A stretch of DNA of 64,000 bases. Origin: Roseospira navarrensis (GTDB lineage: Bacteria; Pseudomonadota; Alphaproteobacteria; Rhodospirillales; Rhodospirillaceae). The stretch is from the NCBI RefSeq assembly GCF_009601025.1, contig NZ_WIVE01000005.1, positions 1 to 64,000 of the forward strand, written 5' to 3'. The notes below the pieces were generated by a model. It was not told where the DNA came from, ran no database searches, and was given only the letters and a program-made list of their open reading frames with translations. How positions within the stretch are numbered: the stretch's first letter is position 1; every line of letters starts with the position of its first letter. The position numbers were made by a program, and so were the translations under genes. Below are positions 37,679-47,003 of this stretch, piece after piece.

Positions 37679-38518
37679 ATGCCTGCACGCCGCAGTCCAC
37701 GCCATCTGTCCACCGCCGGGGCGCGGGCCGTCGCCCTCGGCGCGGTGCTCGTGATGCTGGCCGCCTGCGCCACGCCGACACCGCGCACACCCACGCCCTA
37801 CCAGCCGGCCGGCGAGGGCGGCGGCGGTTACAGCGGCCAGGAACTGGAACCCAACCGGCTGCGGATCACGTTTTCGGGCAACAGCACCACGCCCCGCCAG
37901 ACCGTGGAAAACGCGCTGCTCTACCGCGCCGCCGAAGTCACCGTGCACCGGGGCTTCGATCACTTCGTCATCACCGATCGCGACACGGAGCGGTTCACGC
38001 GGTACGGATACGCCACGCCGCGCACGTCCCTGCATTTCGGCTACGGCACCGGATTCGGATGCTGCCGGGGATCGCGGTTCGGACTCGGGTACCGCTATGG
38101 GTTCGGCCCTTGGGGCTACCCGTACTACGCGCAGCCGGTGCCGGCGGGCAGCCGCTACACCGCACAGGCCGTCATCGTGATGCGCCCGGGCGACCCGCCG
38201 CAGGACAACGCCGAGGCCTATGACGCGCGGGCGGTGATGGCGTCCCTCGGCCCGTCGCTTCTGTTGCCCCCGAGTCCGGCGCCGACGGGGACCGCACCCG
38301 CTTCGCCGCCGGTGCCAGGGGCCAGCCCGGCGCCGACGGGGACGACCCCTGCGACGCCGTCCGCGCCGCCCGCCATGCCGCCCGCCATGCCGCCCGCCAA
38401 GCCGCCGCCGACCGCGACGGCGGACCCGCCGGCCCCGACCGCCATGCCGGGCGCGCCGACCCGGATGCCGCCCGCGCCCTCGGCCATGCCGCCGACGTCG
38501 GGCGACCCCGAACCCTGA
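37679..38518 (+). CDS. CC0125/CC1285-family lipoprotein with proline-rich tail
   Basis: The 279-residue lipoprotein has its lipobox MLAAC near residue 30, then the family core beginning YQPAGEGGGGYSGQEL and RITFSGNSTTPRQTVENALLYRAAEVT. A short aromatic/Gly region (FGYGTGFGCCRGSRFGLG) follows. The last 80 residues are a low-complexity Pro/Ala/Met tail, with PPAMPPAMPPAKPP, that may span to or along peptidoglycan. A GGAGG site stands upstream. It is convergent with the rhomboid gene. Function of the family is unknown. Confidence 0.82.
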   Translation: MPARRSPRHLSTAGARAVALGAVLVMLAACATPTPRTPTPYQPAGEGGGGYSGQELEPNRLRITFSGNSTTPRQTVENALLYRAAEVTVHRGFDHFVITDRDTERFTRYGYATPRTSLHFGYGTGFGCCRGSRFGLGYRYGFGPWGYPYYAQPVPAGSRYTAQAVIVMRPGDPPQDNAEAYDARAVMASLGPSLLLPPSPAPTGTAPASPPVPGASPAPTGTTPATPSAPPAMPPAMPPAKPPPTATADPPAPTAMPGAPTRMPPAPSAMPPTSGDPEP

Positions 38519-38537
38519 TCCTTTCGCCCGGCCAGGA

Positions 38538-39329
38538 TCACGGTCGCCCCGCACCCCACGGCCCCTTGGGGTCGTCCCAGGGGCCGCGCCGCCGCGTGTC
38601 CTTGTGGTGGCCCACGCGCGGGATCACGGTGATCCGGCGCACGGTCCGTCGCCGGCTGAACAGGGGCACCTCGCGCCGCTTGAACAGTGGCACCAGCGCC
38701 AGCCCGACCACGAAGCCGCCCACATGCGCCCACCACGCCACGCCGCTGGCCGCCCCGCTGGGGTCGGACAGCAGGCTCAGCGCCTGCATGCCGAACCACA
38801 GGCCCAGCACGAAGATCGCCGGCACCCAGAACATGAAGATGAAGCCGAACCAGACGAACACCCGCGCCCACGGAAACAGGATCAGGTAGGCCCCGAGCAC
38901 CCCCGAGATGGCGCCGCTGGCCCCGACCATGGGGGCCACGCTGTCCGGCAGTTGCAGCACGTGCAGCGCCGTCGCGGCCAGACCGCACAGCAGGTAGAAC
39001 ACCAGGAACCGCACCGAGCCCATGGCGTCCTCGACGTTGTTCCCGAAGATCCACAGGTACAGCATGTTGCCGGCGAGATGCAGCAGGTCGCCGTGCAGGA
39101 ACATGGCGGTCACCGGAGTCGCCAAGGGGGGGATCAGGGCCAGTTCGGGGGGCAGGCTCTGGGTGCCGGTGACAACGATCGGAATCGCGCCCAGCGAGAC
39201 GATCAGCTCGTATCCTTCCTGCGGCGTCAGCGCCATCTGGTAGAGGGAGGTGGCGACACAGATCGCGATCAGGCCATAGGTCACCACGCTGGGCCGCGAG
39301 GTGGGATTGTCGTCGCGCAGGGGCAGCAT
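38538..39329 (-). CDS. Rhomboid-family intramembrane serine protease
   Basis: The 263-residue membrane protein has six or seven helices and the rhomboid signatures: FLHGDLLHLAGNMLYLWIFG (His and Asn of the HxxxN region), GASGAISGVLGAY with the catalytic Ser, and the catalytic His in WWAHVGGFVVGL. Members cut membrane proteins within the bilayer, and some act in quality control or signalling. A basic tail of about 45 residues (KRREVPLFSRRRT) extends into the cytoplasm. The gene is alone on its strand. Confidence 0.9.
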   Translation of the reverse strand: MLPLRDDNPTSRPSVVTYGLIAICVATSLYQMALTPQEGYELIVSLGAIPIVVTGTQSLPPELALIPPLATPVTAMFLHGDLLHLAGNMLYLWIFGNNVEDAMGSVRFLVFYLLCGLAATALHVLQLPDSVAPMVGASGAISGVLGAYLILFPWARVFVWFGFIFMFWVPAIFVLGLWFGMQALSLLSDPSGAASGVAWWAHVGGFVVGLALVPLFKRREVPLFSRRRTVRRITVIPRVGHHKDTRRRGPWDDPKGPWGAGRP

Positions 39330-39546
39330 GGGGCGGGGCTCCTTCTGGCCGGAGGCGGGCGGCGCGGCGGGACGGCGGGGGAGGAGGGGAGGGCGGCACG
39401 AAAAACGGGGCGACCCGGACCCTCCGGATCGCCCCGCGAAACGTGCGGCTCTCAACACGTGGGGGGCGGGCGGCCCGAGGTCCAGGCCGCATCGCCCGAC
39501 TTGTCCCAACGGCATTCGGCGATGACCGTTGAAGCCCGGGCCCGCC

Positions 39547-39573
39547 CGGCGGGTGAGGGATCCTCACCCGCCG
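39547..39573 (-). terminator. Perfect hairpin after the heme operon
   Basis: CGGCGGGTGAGG-GAT-CCTCACCCGCCG is a perfect 12-bp stem with a three-base loop, located 6 bp beyond the hemY stop. It probably ends the hemC–hemD/X–hemY transcript. A T-run is missing. Confidence 0.75.
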
Positions 39574-39579
39574 TTGAGA

Positions 39580-40815
39580 TCACGCGGCCTTGGCCGTGGT
39601 GCCGGAGTCGGGAGTCGCCTCGGCGGCAAGACCCTGGGCGGCGTCGATGGCCTTGCCCATCCACTCCATCACCTTGGCGCTGTCGCCCTTCTCGCCGTCC
39701 TCGATCCGCGCCATCAGCAGGCAGGCGCGCACACCGGGCGTGCCCTCCAGCAGCGGGGCGAGATGGCTGCGCGCCTGACCCCACAGCTTGGCGTCCACCG
39801 CGGCCTCGGCGGCGGCGAGACGGCTTTCCGTGTGCTGCGGATTGAAGGCCGCCAGCATTTCCATGCGCTTGGCCACGACCATGGGCTCGCCCTTGCCGGC
39901 CATGTCCCGCCAGGTGCGGGCCAGCAGCGGGTGGGGGGCGCGGCGCCAGATGTCCTCGACGATCTGGGCGGCCTTGCGGTCCTTGCTCTCCGCCACGAGC
40001 TGACGGGCCAGCAGGTCGGCCGCGTCCGGGTAGTCCGGGACGAGCTCAAGCGCCTGACGGCACAGGGTCTGCGCCTCGGATGTCTTGCCGGCCGCCTTGG
40101 CGGCCTTGGCGCGCATGAAGAAGGCCTGGGCGCGCAGGTCGCGGGCGCGCTCCGGCGCGATGCTGCCGCTCTTCTCCAGCACCTGGAGCGGGCGCTCCAT
40201 GGCGTCCGGCCGATCCTGGCGCAGGGCCAGATCCAGAGCCGGCATGGCGGCCCAGCCCGGATTGTCGGCCTTGAACAGGGCGCGCTCGGTCCACTCCGCG
40301 ATTTCCGCGTCGTCGCGGGCGTCCACGGCCAGATCGAGCATGCCGCGCAGGGCGCCGATCTCGGTCTCCGGGTTGGTCAGCAGGGTGGCGTAAAGCTCGC
40401 GGGCGGCCTGGGTGTTGCCGGCCCGGGCGTAGCCGTCGGCTTCCATGAGCGAGGCCGGGTTGGTGGCCGGATCGTTGAATGCCGCGCGCGTGCGGGCGGC
40501 TTCCACCTGGGCCTGGGCGCCGTTGCCGGCGCGCAGGGCGGCGTAGGCCTCACCCATGGCCTGGACCGAGCGGGACAGGTTGCCCCGGCTCTTGACCGAC
40601 CGCAGGCCGAGCATGCTCAGCACCGCGCCCAGCAGGCGCAGCACGATCAGGAACAGACCGAACAGCACGACCAGGGCGACAAGCCCGTAGATCATGTTGG
40701 TATCGACCTGCCAGCCGAGCCAGTCGATGGTGAGCGACCCCGGGTTGGCGGACAGCCACAGGCCGCCCGCCACCACGGCGACGCCCACAAGAATGAGCAG
40801 GATGATTTGGAACAT
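39580..40815 (-). CDS. hemY: HemY-like TPR membrane protein
   Basis: The 411-residue protein has two N-terminal membrane helices (about 2–22 and 42–64) followed by a HemY_N domain and TPR-like helices (for example AEIAEWTERALFKADNPGWAA, in two parts, and EAQTLCRQALELVPDYPDAA). This is the gammaproteobacterial/alphaproteobacterial hemY of the hem operon, not the protoporphyrinogen oxidase of the same name; its exact role in tetrapyrrole synthesis is unknown. It starts 5 bp after the stop of the HemD/X fusion gene and ends just before a strong hairpin. Confidence 0.88.
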   Translation of the reverse strand: MFQIILLILVGVAVVAGGLWLSANPGSLTIDWLGWQVDTNMIYGLVALVVLFGLFLIVLRLLGAVLSMLGLRSVKSRGNLSRSVQAMGEAYAALRAGNGAQAQVEAARTRAAFNDPATNPASLMEADGYARAGNTQAARELYATLLTNPETEIGALRGMLDLAVDARDDAEIAEWTERALFKADNPGWAAMPALDLALRQDRPDAMERPLQVLEKSGSIAPERARDLRAQAFFMRAKAAKAAGKTSEAQTLCRQALELVPDYPDAADLLARQLVAESKDRKAAQIVEDIWRRAPHPLLARTWRDMAGKGEPMVVAKRMEMLAAFNPQHTESRLAAAEAAVDAKLWGQARSHLAPLLEGTPGVRACLLMARIEDGEKGDSAKVMEWMGKAIDAAQGLAAEATPDSGTTAKAA

Positions 40816-40819
40816 CGGG

Positions 40820-43021
40820 TTACTCCGTCGTCGGGCCCCCGCCCACGCGCGCCAGGGCGGCGGCGTTCAGCGAGGCGAGGGCAGAATCCACCGACGCACG
40901 CGCCTGGGCGTCGGCCATCCAGTCGGCGACGACCTTGCCGGCGTCGCCCTTCAGTTCGTCGAGGGCTTCGATTGCCCCGGTCAGATTCCCTTCGGCCAAC
41001 AGAACCTCGGCCGAGGACAGGGCGGCGAGCCCGCCACCCGCGATCACGTCGTCCTTGCGGCGCACCGTGATGCCGTCCATGAGCGACGACACGGTGTCGC
41101 TCCAGAAAGAGTCGCCTTCCGGCACGATGGTCCGGCGCGCCGCAAGGCTGGACACATCATTGAAGGCCCGGCGCAGCTCCGGCAGGGTCCGCACGCCGGT
41201 GGCGGCGTGCTCGTCCAGCGCGTCCATTTCGCCGGTCACGTCCTCGCCCGGCGCCAGCGCGGCCACCGCGGACAGTTCCGAGGCGTAGGGCTTGCCGGCG
41301 TCCACCTGCTGGCGCAGCAGTCCGACGGACAGCATCAGGCCGACCGCGCGGGCTTCGCCGTCGGACAGTTCGGCGACCGTGGCGGCCACCGAGGCGTCCG
41401 TCTCCTCCAGGCGTGTCCCCATCTGGGCCAGGGTGTCTTCAATCGCCGCCAGGGTGTCTTCCATCGCGGCAACCCGGCTTTCCAGGGTGTCGAGGCGATC
41501 CGAGGCCACGCCCAGCGCGGCGGCCGTCGCCTCCTGGCCGCCGGTGCCGGTGGTCGCCTGGTCGGTCAGCGCCTGTTCCAGCGCGTCAAGGCGGCCGCGC
41601 AGGGCCTCCACCTGGGCGGCGGTGGCGCCGGCTTCGGGGCTGTCCGGCTGGTCCTGAGCCGCCGCCAGGGCGGTCTCGGCGGTTTCGGCCGTGCTGGCGA
41701 GAGTGGACGACAGGTCCTTGACGCTTGCCGTCAGGTCGGCGACCCGGGTTTCCAGGTCGCCCACGGCGGCCGACCCGACCGACTCGGGATAGGTCGGCAG
41801 GATCGACTGCAGCGGGCCCGGAACCTTATCGCGCCACCACGGCATGGAGCCGAAGGCGACCGCGCCCGCGATGACCAGGATCACGAACCACCGCACGATC
41901 GAGCGCATGGTGCGGTGTTCCGCCTGCTCGCGGGCATGCGAGGCGTCGGAGGCTGCCGCTTTTTCGGCCGGCCGCCCGGCGGACCCGGCATAGACGCCGT
42001 CGCCGTCGTCGTGGTGGCGGTCGTCGGGCTTCTCGTCGGGCTTCTCGTCGGGCTTGTCTTCGGGCTTCTCGTCAGGCCGGTCCTCGCCCGCCGGGTCGGA
42101 CGGATCGTCCGCCTTGGACGCGGGGGGGGCCGCCGCGTTGTCCGCGGTGTCGGTCTCCTCCGGGCGGTCGGTGCGGGGGGCGTTGTCCGCCGCGGTGTCG
42201 GTCCCCGGCGTGGTCTCGTCCGACGGTCCGGCGGACTGACCCGCACCGGACGGTTCGGTGGATGTCCCCTTTTCGGGACGGGCGTGTTCGGGCGGTTTCA
42301 GGGCGGCCTCCTTCACATCGGCTTTGAACACGTCCAGCAGGGACTCCTGCGTGGGCTGGTCGGACACGCGAATCCGGCCTGACAGGATAGGATCCAGTTC
42401 GCGGGCCACGGCGGCGGACAGGGCATAGGCGGTCACCCCGCCCAGGCTCCGTTCCAGGGTCGCCTTGCGGACATGCTCGACAAAGGTGCGGGCGGTCCGT
42501 GGCGAAAAGAAGAACGCGGCGTCAATGGTGCCGTCGCGCAGCGCCGCCTGGGTGCTTCGGGACAGCGCGGCGGTCGGCCGGGCATCATACAGGTGCGCGA
42601 CACGGACCGTGAAGCCGTCCGTGTCCAGCGCGCCGGCGAGGTCGCCCGCCTGGACCCGTCCGGCTGCATGGAGCAGCGGGCCATGGTCCGGGTTCAGGCG
42701 CTCGCGCACCAGGGCGGCGAGGGTCTCGACGTTGCCGCCGGCGCTTTCCACGTGGTTGAAGCCCACGTCCCGCGCGGCCCGTGCGGTCTGATCGCCCACC
42801 GCGAACACGGGCATATCGCGCTCGTCCACGGCCGTGGCCAGGGCGCGCGCGCCGTTGGCGCTGGTCATCAGGACGGCCTGAACGCCCGTCAGGTCGATGT
42901 TCGGGCCCGCGACCGGCACGATCACGAGAAGCGGTTCGTTGACGACCTCGACGCCCATCGCGCGCAAGGGGGCCGCGATACGCTCGGCGTCGTCACGGGG
43001 GCGGCTGACCAGGACACGCAT
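40820..43021 (-). CDS. hemD: Uroporphyrinogen-III synthase fused to HemX/mitofilin-like domain
   Basis: The 733-residue protein joins two activities. Residues 1–235 are a HemD domain, which closes hydroxymethylbilane to uroporphyrinogen III: VLVSRPRDDAERIA, VLMTSANGARALA and AFFFSPRTARTFVEHV are typical. Residues 240–370 are a Pro/Glu/Asp linker with DEKPDEKPDEKPDD repeats. A TM helix at about 376–397 (IVRWFVILVIAGAVAF) is followed by a coiled coil (about 415–590) and a C-terminal HemX/mitofilin-like part. Elsewhere in alphaproteobacteria hemD and the mitofilin-like gene are usually adjacent but separate. The gene sits between hemC and hemY on one strand. Confidence 0.9.
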   Translation of the reverse strand: MRVLVSRPRDDAERIAAPLRAMGVEVVNEPLLVIVPVAGPNIDLTGVQAVLMTSANGARALATAVDERDMPVFAVGDQTARAARDVGFNHVESAGGNVETLAALVRERLNPDHGPLLHAAGRVQAGDLAGALDTDGFTVRVAHLYDARPTAALSRSTQAALRDGTIDAAFFFSPRTARTFVEHVRKATLERSLGGVTAYALSAAVARELDPILSGRIRVSDQPTQESLLDVFKADVKEAALKPPEHARPEKGTSTEPSGAGQSAGPSDETTPGTDTAADNAPRTDRPEETDTADNAAAPPASKADDPSDPAGEDRPDEKPEDKPDEKPDEKPDDRHHDDGDGVYAGSAGRPAEKAAASDASHAREQAEHRTMRSIVRWFVILVIAGAVAFGSMPWWRDKVPGPLQSILPTYPESVGSAAVGDLETRVADLTASVKDLSSTLASTAETAETALAAAQDQPDSPEAGATAAQVEALRGRLDALEQALTDQATTGTGGQEATAAALGVASDRLDTLESRVAAMEDTLAAIEDTLAQMGTRLEETDASVAATVAELSDGEARAVGLMLSVGLLRQQVDAGKPYASELSAVAALAPGEDVTGEMDALDEHAATGVRTLPELRRAFNDVSSLAARRTIVPEGDSFWSDTVSSLMDGITVRRKDDVIAGGGLAALSSAEVLLAEGNLTGAIEALDELKGDAGKVVADWMADAQARASVDSALASLNAAALARVGGGPTTE

Positions 43022-43130
43022 CGTGGTGGTCCATCTCCCTCATACTGATCGGCGATGAACCCGACTCGTTCGTTTCATCGCCCCCGCCGCGTCGCGGCGC
43101 CGGCCCGGTCGGGCCGGTCTCAAACGGCGA

Positions 43131-43151
43131 CAGCCGGCGAACGGCCGGCTG
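43131..43151. other. Short hairpin between hemC and hemD
   Basis: CAGCCGGC-GAACG-GCCGGCTG, an eight-base perfect stem, lies in the 192-bp hemC–hemD gap. It could attenuate or stabilise the message; no T-run is present. The rest of the gap shows nothing recognisable. Confidence 0.4.
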
Positions 43152-43213
43152 CCGGGTGCGGTCTGCCGCGGAACGGCGGGCCTGACGGGACGGGGGCCGG
43201 GCCCGGGGGGGGC

Positions 43214-44188
43214 CTAGAGCCCCCCGCCCGGCATGACCTCGCCCCGATAGGCCGGCAACGCATCGCCGGCCCGCTCCACGAGTTCGCGGGCGGCGTCGTC
43301 GCCCATGGCCATGGCGGCCGCCATGTCGGCGACCGGGCCGGACCGTTCCGTCTCCAGCGGGTCCGTGCCGTCCGGACGGACGATCAGGCAGCGCAGGCGC
43401 ATCTGCCCGGGCGCCGTCCATTCCGATAGGGCGGCGATGGGGGTGCGGCAGGAGCCGTCCAGACGGGCCAGGAAGGCGCGCTCGGCGGCCACGCGGACGT
43501 GCGAGTCCCGACAGTCCAGCGCGGCCAGCCAGGCGAGCGCCCGCTCGTCGTTGGCGCGGCAGGTGATGCCGACGGCGCCCTGGGCGACGGCCGGCAGCAT
43601 GTCCTCGGGTTCCATGGTGGTGGTGGCGACCTCGGCCATACCCATGCGATTCAGGCCGGCCATGGCGAGCATGGTGGCGTCGGCCGCGCCCTCGTTCAGC
43701 TTGCGCAGCCGGGTCTGCAGGTTGCCCCGGAAGTTGATGACCTTGAGGTGGGGGTAGCGGCTCAGGATCTGGGACGCCCGGCGCAGCGAGGCGGACCCGA
43801 TGACGGCGCCCTCGGGCAGCTCGGCGAAGCTCTTGTACTTCACCGAGATGAAGGCGTCGCGGGGATCCTCGCGCGGCATGATGCAGGCCAGCACGAGGCC
43901 GTCCTCCAGCACGGTCGGCACGTCCTTCATGCTGTGCACGGCGATGTCGATGTCGCCCGCGGTCTGGGCGTCGTCGATCTCGCGCGTGAACAGGCCCTTG
44001 CCGCCGATTTCCGACAGCGGACGGTCCTGCACCGAGTCGCCGGTGGTTTTGATGATGTCAATGCGCATCGCGCCGTCCGCCGCCAGGGCGGGGTGGGCCG
44101 CCGCGAGGGCGTCGCGAGCCGCATGGGCCTGGGCCAGCGCGAGCGGGCTGCCGCGCGTGCCGATCTTGAGAAGTGGTGTCGTACTCAT
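43214..44188 (-). CDS. hemC: Porphobilinogen deaminase (hydroxymethylbilane synthase)
   Basis: The enzyme polymerises four porphobilinogens to hydroxymethylbilane. The 324-residue protein shows IGTRGSPLALAQA at the N-terminus, the DVPT/SMKDVPT substrate region, IGSASLRRASQIL, and DGSCRTPIAAL, where the Cys carries the dipyrromethane cofactor. It is the first gene of the heme unit and is divergent from tsaD with only 56 bp between the two starts, which must hold both promoters. Confidence 0.96.
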   Translation of the reverse strand: MSTTPLLKIGTRGSPLALAQAHAARDALAAAHPALAADGAMRIDIIKTTGDSVQDRPLSEIGGKGLFTREIDDAQTAGDIDIAVHSMKDVPTVLEDGLVLACIMPREDPRDAFISVKYKSFAELPEGAVIGSASLRRASQILSRYPHLKVINFRGNLQTRLRKLNEGAADATMLAMAGLNRMGMAEVATTTMEPEDMLPAVAQGAVGITCRANDERALAWLAALDCRDSHVRVAAERAFLARLDGSCRTPIAALSEWTAPGQMRLRCLIVRPDGTDPLETERSGPVADMAAAMAMGDDAARELVERAGDALPAYRGEVMPGGGL

Positions 44189-44244
44189 GGCCCGAGGTTT
44201 GTAAGGGGTGTTTTTCGGTCTGAAAAGCCTTAATTCTGGCGGCC

Positions 44245-45309
44245 ATGATCGTTCTTGGCCTGGAGACCAGTTGCGACGAGACCGCGGCCGCCCTCGTGGA
44301 TGGCGAGCGGCGCATTCTCGCGCACCGGCTGCTGTCGCAGCATGACGCCCACCGCCCCTATGGCGGGGTGGTGCCGGAGATCGCCGCGCGCGCCCATCTG
44401 GACCACCTGGACCGCCTGGTGGGCGAGACTCTGGACGAGGCCGGCGTGACCCTGGCCGACCTGGATGCGGTCGCCGCCACCGGCGGGCCGGGGCTGATCG
44501 GCGGCGTGATCGTGGGGGTCATGACCGCGAAGGCGCTGGCGCTGGCCGGTGGCCGGCCGTTCGTCGCCGTCAATCACCTGGAGGCGCACGCCCTGACCGC
44601 GCGCCTGAGCGACGACGTGGCCTTTCCGTTCCTGCTGCTGCTGGTTTCGGGCGGACACTGCCAGCTTCTGGCGGTGCGCGGGGTCGGGGCCTATCGGCGG
44701 TTGGGCACGACCATCGACGATGCCGCCGGCGAGTGCTTCGACAAGGTGGCCAAGATGATGGGCCTGGGCCACCCGGGCGGCCCGGCCCTGGAGCGCGCCG
44801 CCGAGGGCGGCGATCCGGATCGGTTCGCGCTGCCCCGGCCCATGCGGGGCCGGCCCGGCTGCGATGTCTCGTTCTCCGGCCTCAAGACGGCCGCCCGGCA
44901 GGTGCTGGACCGGCTGCCGCCCGGCCCGCTGTCGGTGCGCGATCGGGCCGATCTGGCCGCCGGCGTGCAGGCGGCGGTGGCCGACGTGCTGGAGGACCGC
45001 ACCGGCCGCGCCATGACGCTGATGGCGGCGGACGGGGGCACAGGGGACTCGCCCACGCTGGTGGTGGCGGGCGGCGTCGCCGCCAACCGCACCCTGCGGG
45101 CGCGCCTGGGGGGACTGTGCGCGGCGCGCGGCTGGACCTTCGTCGCGCCACCCCTGGCGCTGTGCACGGACAATGCCGCCATGGTCGCCTGGGCGGGGCT
45201 GGAGCGCCTGCGCCTGGGCCTGACCGATGCGCTGGATTTCCGGCCGCGTCCGCGCTGGCCCCTGGATCCGGACGCGCCGAAGCGCCCCGGCGCGGGGGTG
45301 AAGGCATAA
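44245..45309 (+). CDS. tsaD: tRNA threonylcarbamoyladenosine transferase TsaD
   Basis: TsaD transfers the threonylcarbamoyl group to A37 of ANN-decoding tRNAs, with TsaB, TsaC and TsaE. The 354-residue ASKHA-fold protein shows [26 protein letters not shown] with the metal-binding His pair, [28 protein letters not shown] and [13 protein letters not shown]. It is divergent from hemC, a very common alphaproteobacterial arrangement. The short HypF at 3665 is a distant paralogue of the same fold. Confidence 0.96.
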   Translation: MIVLGLETSCDETAAALVDGERRILAHRLLSQHDAHRPYGGVVPEIAARAHLDHLDRLVGETLDEAGVTLADLDAVAATGGPGLIGGVIVGVMTAKALALAGGRPFVAVNHLEAHALTARLSDDVAFPFLLLLVSGGHCQLLAVRGVGAYRRLGTTIDDAAGECFDKVAKMMGLGHPGGPALERAAEGGDPDRFALPRPMRGRPGCDVSFSGLKTAARQVLDRLPPGPLSVRDRADLAAGVQAAVADVLEDRTGRAMTLMAADGGTGDSPTLVVAGGVAANRTLRARLGGLCAARGWTFVAPPLALCTDNAAMVAWAGLERLRLGLTDALDFRPRPRWPLDPDAPKRPGAGVKA

Positions 45310-45408
45310 TTCTGCACCCGGCACGTCGCGACGTGTCGGGCGCAGCCGGCCCGACCGGGCCGGCGCGGCGTAGCCGCGGAGCCGCGCGCCCCAAAGGGGC
45401 GCTGCGGC

Positions 45409-45468
45409 GAAAAAAGAAAAAATACTGCCCGAAGCCGCCCTACGGACTGGTACTGCAGTGTAGGGCGG
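45409..45468 (-). terminator. Rho-independent terminator of the OmpA-domain lipoprotein gene
   Basis: CCGCCCTAC (45435–45443) pairs with GTAGGGCGG (45460–45468). In the minus direction the hairpin is followed by a T-rich run complementary to GAAAAAAGAAAAAAT (45410–45424). It is the clearest intrinsic terminator in the window. Upstream, the 45320–45400 stretch holds another palindromic GC-rich segment that could serve tsaD. Confidence 0.7.
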
Positions 45469-45500
45469 GGGCGCGCCAAAGGCGCAACCCGCCGCCGCGA

Positions 45501-46643
45501 TCAATAATCCAAATAGATCTCGGTGCGGCGGTTGCCGGCTTCGCCGGTCGGCATGATCTCGTAATACACCGGCTGGCTGTCGGAGGCCGCGCCCACGAAC
45601 AGGAACTGCCCGGGCACGCCGGATCGCATCAGGGCGTCGGCCACGTTGTTTGCGCGCGCCAGCGAGACGTTGAAGTTGGCCAGCTTGTGTCGCGCGATGT
45701 CGGTGGCGCCGGTGCGGCTGGAGGCGTGGCCGACCACGCGCAGCACGCCGCCGTACTGGCGTTGCAGGGCCGCGACTTGGCTCAGAACCTGGCGGTCCTG
45801 GCCGGACAGCCGCGACGAGCCGTCGGCGAAGTAGATGACGGCGACGCGCTGACTGCGCGCGCCCGGCATGGGGCCATAGGCCGCCAGGGGTTGCGCGCCC
45901 GCCGGCCCCACCATCGCCCCCGGGGCGATGGTCGCGGCGGAGGCCGCGGCGTAGCCGCCGGGCATCGCGCCCATGCCGCTGGGGCCGGTCCGGCTCACGC
46001 CCCGGGAATCCACGATCACCGGCCCGCCGGCGTAGGCGTTGGGCACGGGCGGCGGCGGCAGTTGTCCGGGACCGGGGAAGCGCGGCGTGTTCGGCTGGAT
46101 CAACGGGCCCGGCTGCTGCCGGGGATCCCGCGACGGCTCGAATCCGCCCGGGGTGGGCGTGCCGGCGGGCACGGTCACGGTGGGATCGCGCCCGGCGCCC
46201 GGGGGCGGGGGCAGCGTGCTGCGGGCCACCTCGGGGCTCTCGCCGGCCTCGATCCGGTCCGTCAGCGAGGTGTCGGCCGGCGCCTCGGTGGGGGGCGAGA
46301 ACTCGGGCGGCCGCACCTCGCTGGAGCGCTGGCGGGTGCCCTCGCTCTCGGCGTAGCGGTTCTCCCGGCGATCGGCCAGCAGGCCCTCGGCCACCTGGTC
46401 GCGCTCGGAGGCGGGGGCGGCGCGTGGCGGCTCGGCCGGGCTGTTGGAGATGTCCGGGTAGTCGCCGACGGCTTCCGGGGGCGTGTCCGTGCAGCCGGCC
46501 AGGCCCACGGTCAGCGCCAGAGCGACCAGGGGGGCGGCCACAAGAGCGGTGCGCGTGCCGAGGGGACGGCGCTTGTGGCCCCGTTCGCTGGTGCTGGTGT
46601 CCTCCCCGCATCGGGAGGTCCGCCGTCTCGTCACACCTGTCAA
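45501..46643 (-). CDS. OmpA-domain lipoprotein
   Basis: The protein (380 residues from TTG 46643) has a hydrophobic segment with lipobox VGLAGC, a long Pro/Gly-rich middle, and a C-terminal OmpA-like peptidoglycan-binding domain of about 120 residues, with VIYFADGSSRLSGQDRQVL, VVGHASSRTG and NNVADALMRSGV. It would link the outer membrane to the wall. The start is uncertain: TTG 46643 has GGAG seven bases upstream, TTG 46661 and GTG 46634 are also in frame, and all give a long basic region before the hydrophobic helix. A rho-independent terminator follows. Confidence 0.78.
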   Translation of the reverse strand: MTGVTRRRTSRCGEDTSTSERGHKRRPLGTRTALVAAPLVALALTVGLAGCTDTPPEAVGDYPDISNSPAEPPRAAPASERDQVAEGLLADRRENRYAESEGTRQRSSEVRPPEFSPPTEAPADTSLTDRIEAGESPEVARSTLPPPPGAGRDPTVTVPAGTPTPGGFEPSRDPRQQPGPLIQPNTPRFPGPGQLPPPPVPNAYAGGPVIVDSRGVSRTGPSGMGAMPGGYAAASAATIAPGAMVGPAGAQPLAAYGPMPGARSQRVAVIYFADGSSRLSGQDRQVLSQVAALQRQYGGVLRVVGHASSRTGATDIARHKLANFNVSLARANNVADALMRSGVPGQFLFVGAASDSQPVYYEIMPTGEAGNRRTEIYLDY

Positions 46644-47003
46644 CGCCCCACTCCGCTGCAACGTGTCCGCCGGCCCGCGCCGCGATGGCGCCCCGCAGAC
46701 TCAGGCCCGAACCGGGGGGCCGGTCCGGGCCTTGTGTGAAACCGCGCGGCCCCGACCCGGCGCCGCACTGCCCTGTTTCGCCGCCCGATCCCGGGTCCGA
46801 CCGTGTCGTTCGATGGGATCGGTCGGGGTCCGGGCGGTTGCCCGGCGGCGTTTGTGTCCCCATAGTTGAAGGAAACCCACGCGCACCGTCGCTTGGCCCT
46901 TGGCCGGCACGGGATCATCCCTCACAATGCCCGTCAAGAACCAACGTCCCCGAGAAGGGGGAACGCCGGGCCTTCACGCGCACGGATGATAGAGGAAGGG
47001 ACG

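Noticed and set aside
39432-39546. Small frames between the rhomboid gene and the heme operon terminator
   Set aside because: They are short, Arg/Pro-rich and without ribosome-binding sites; the stretch is better read as intergenic.
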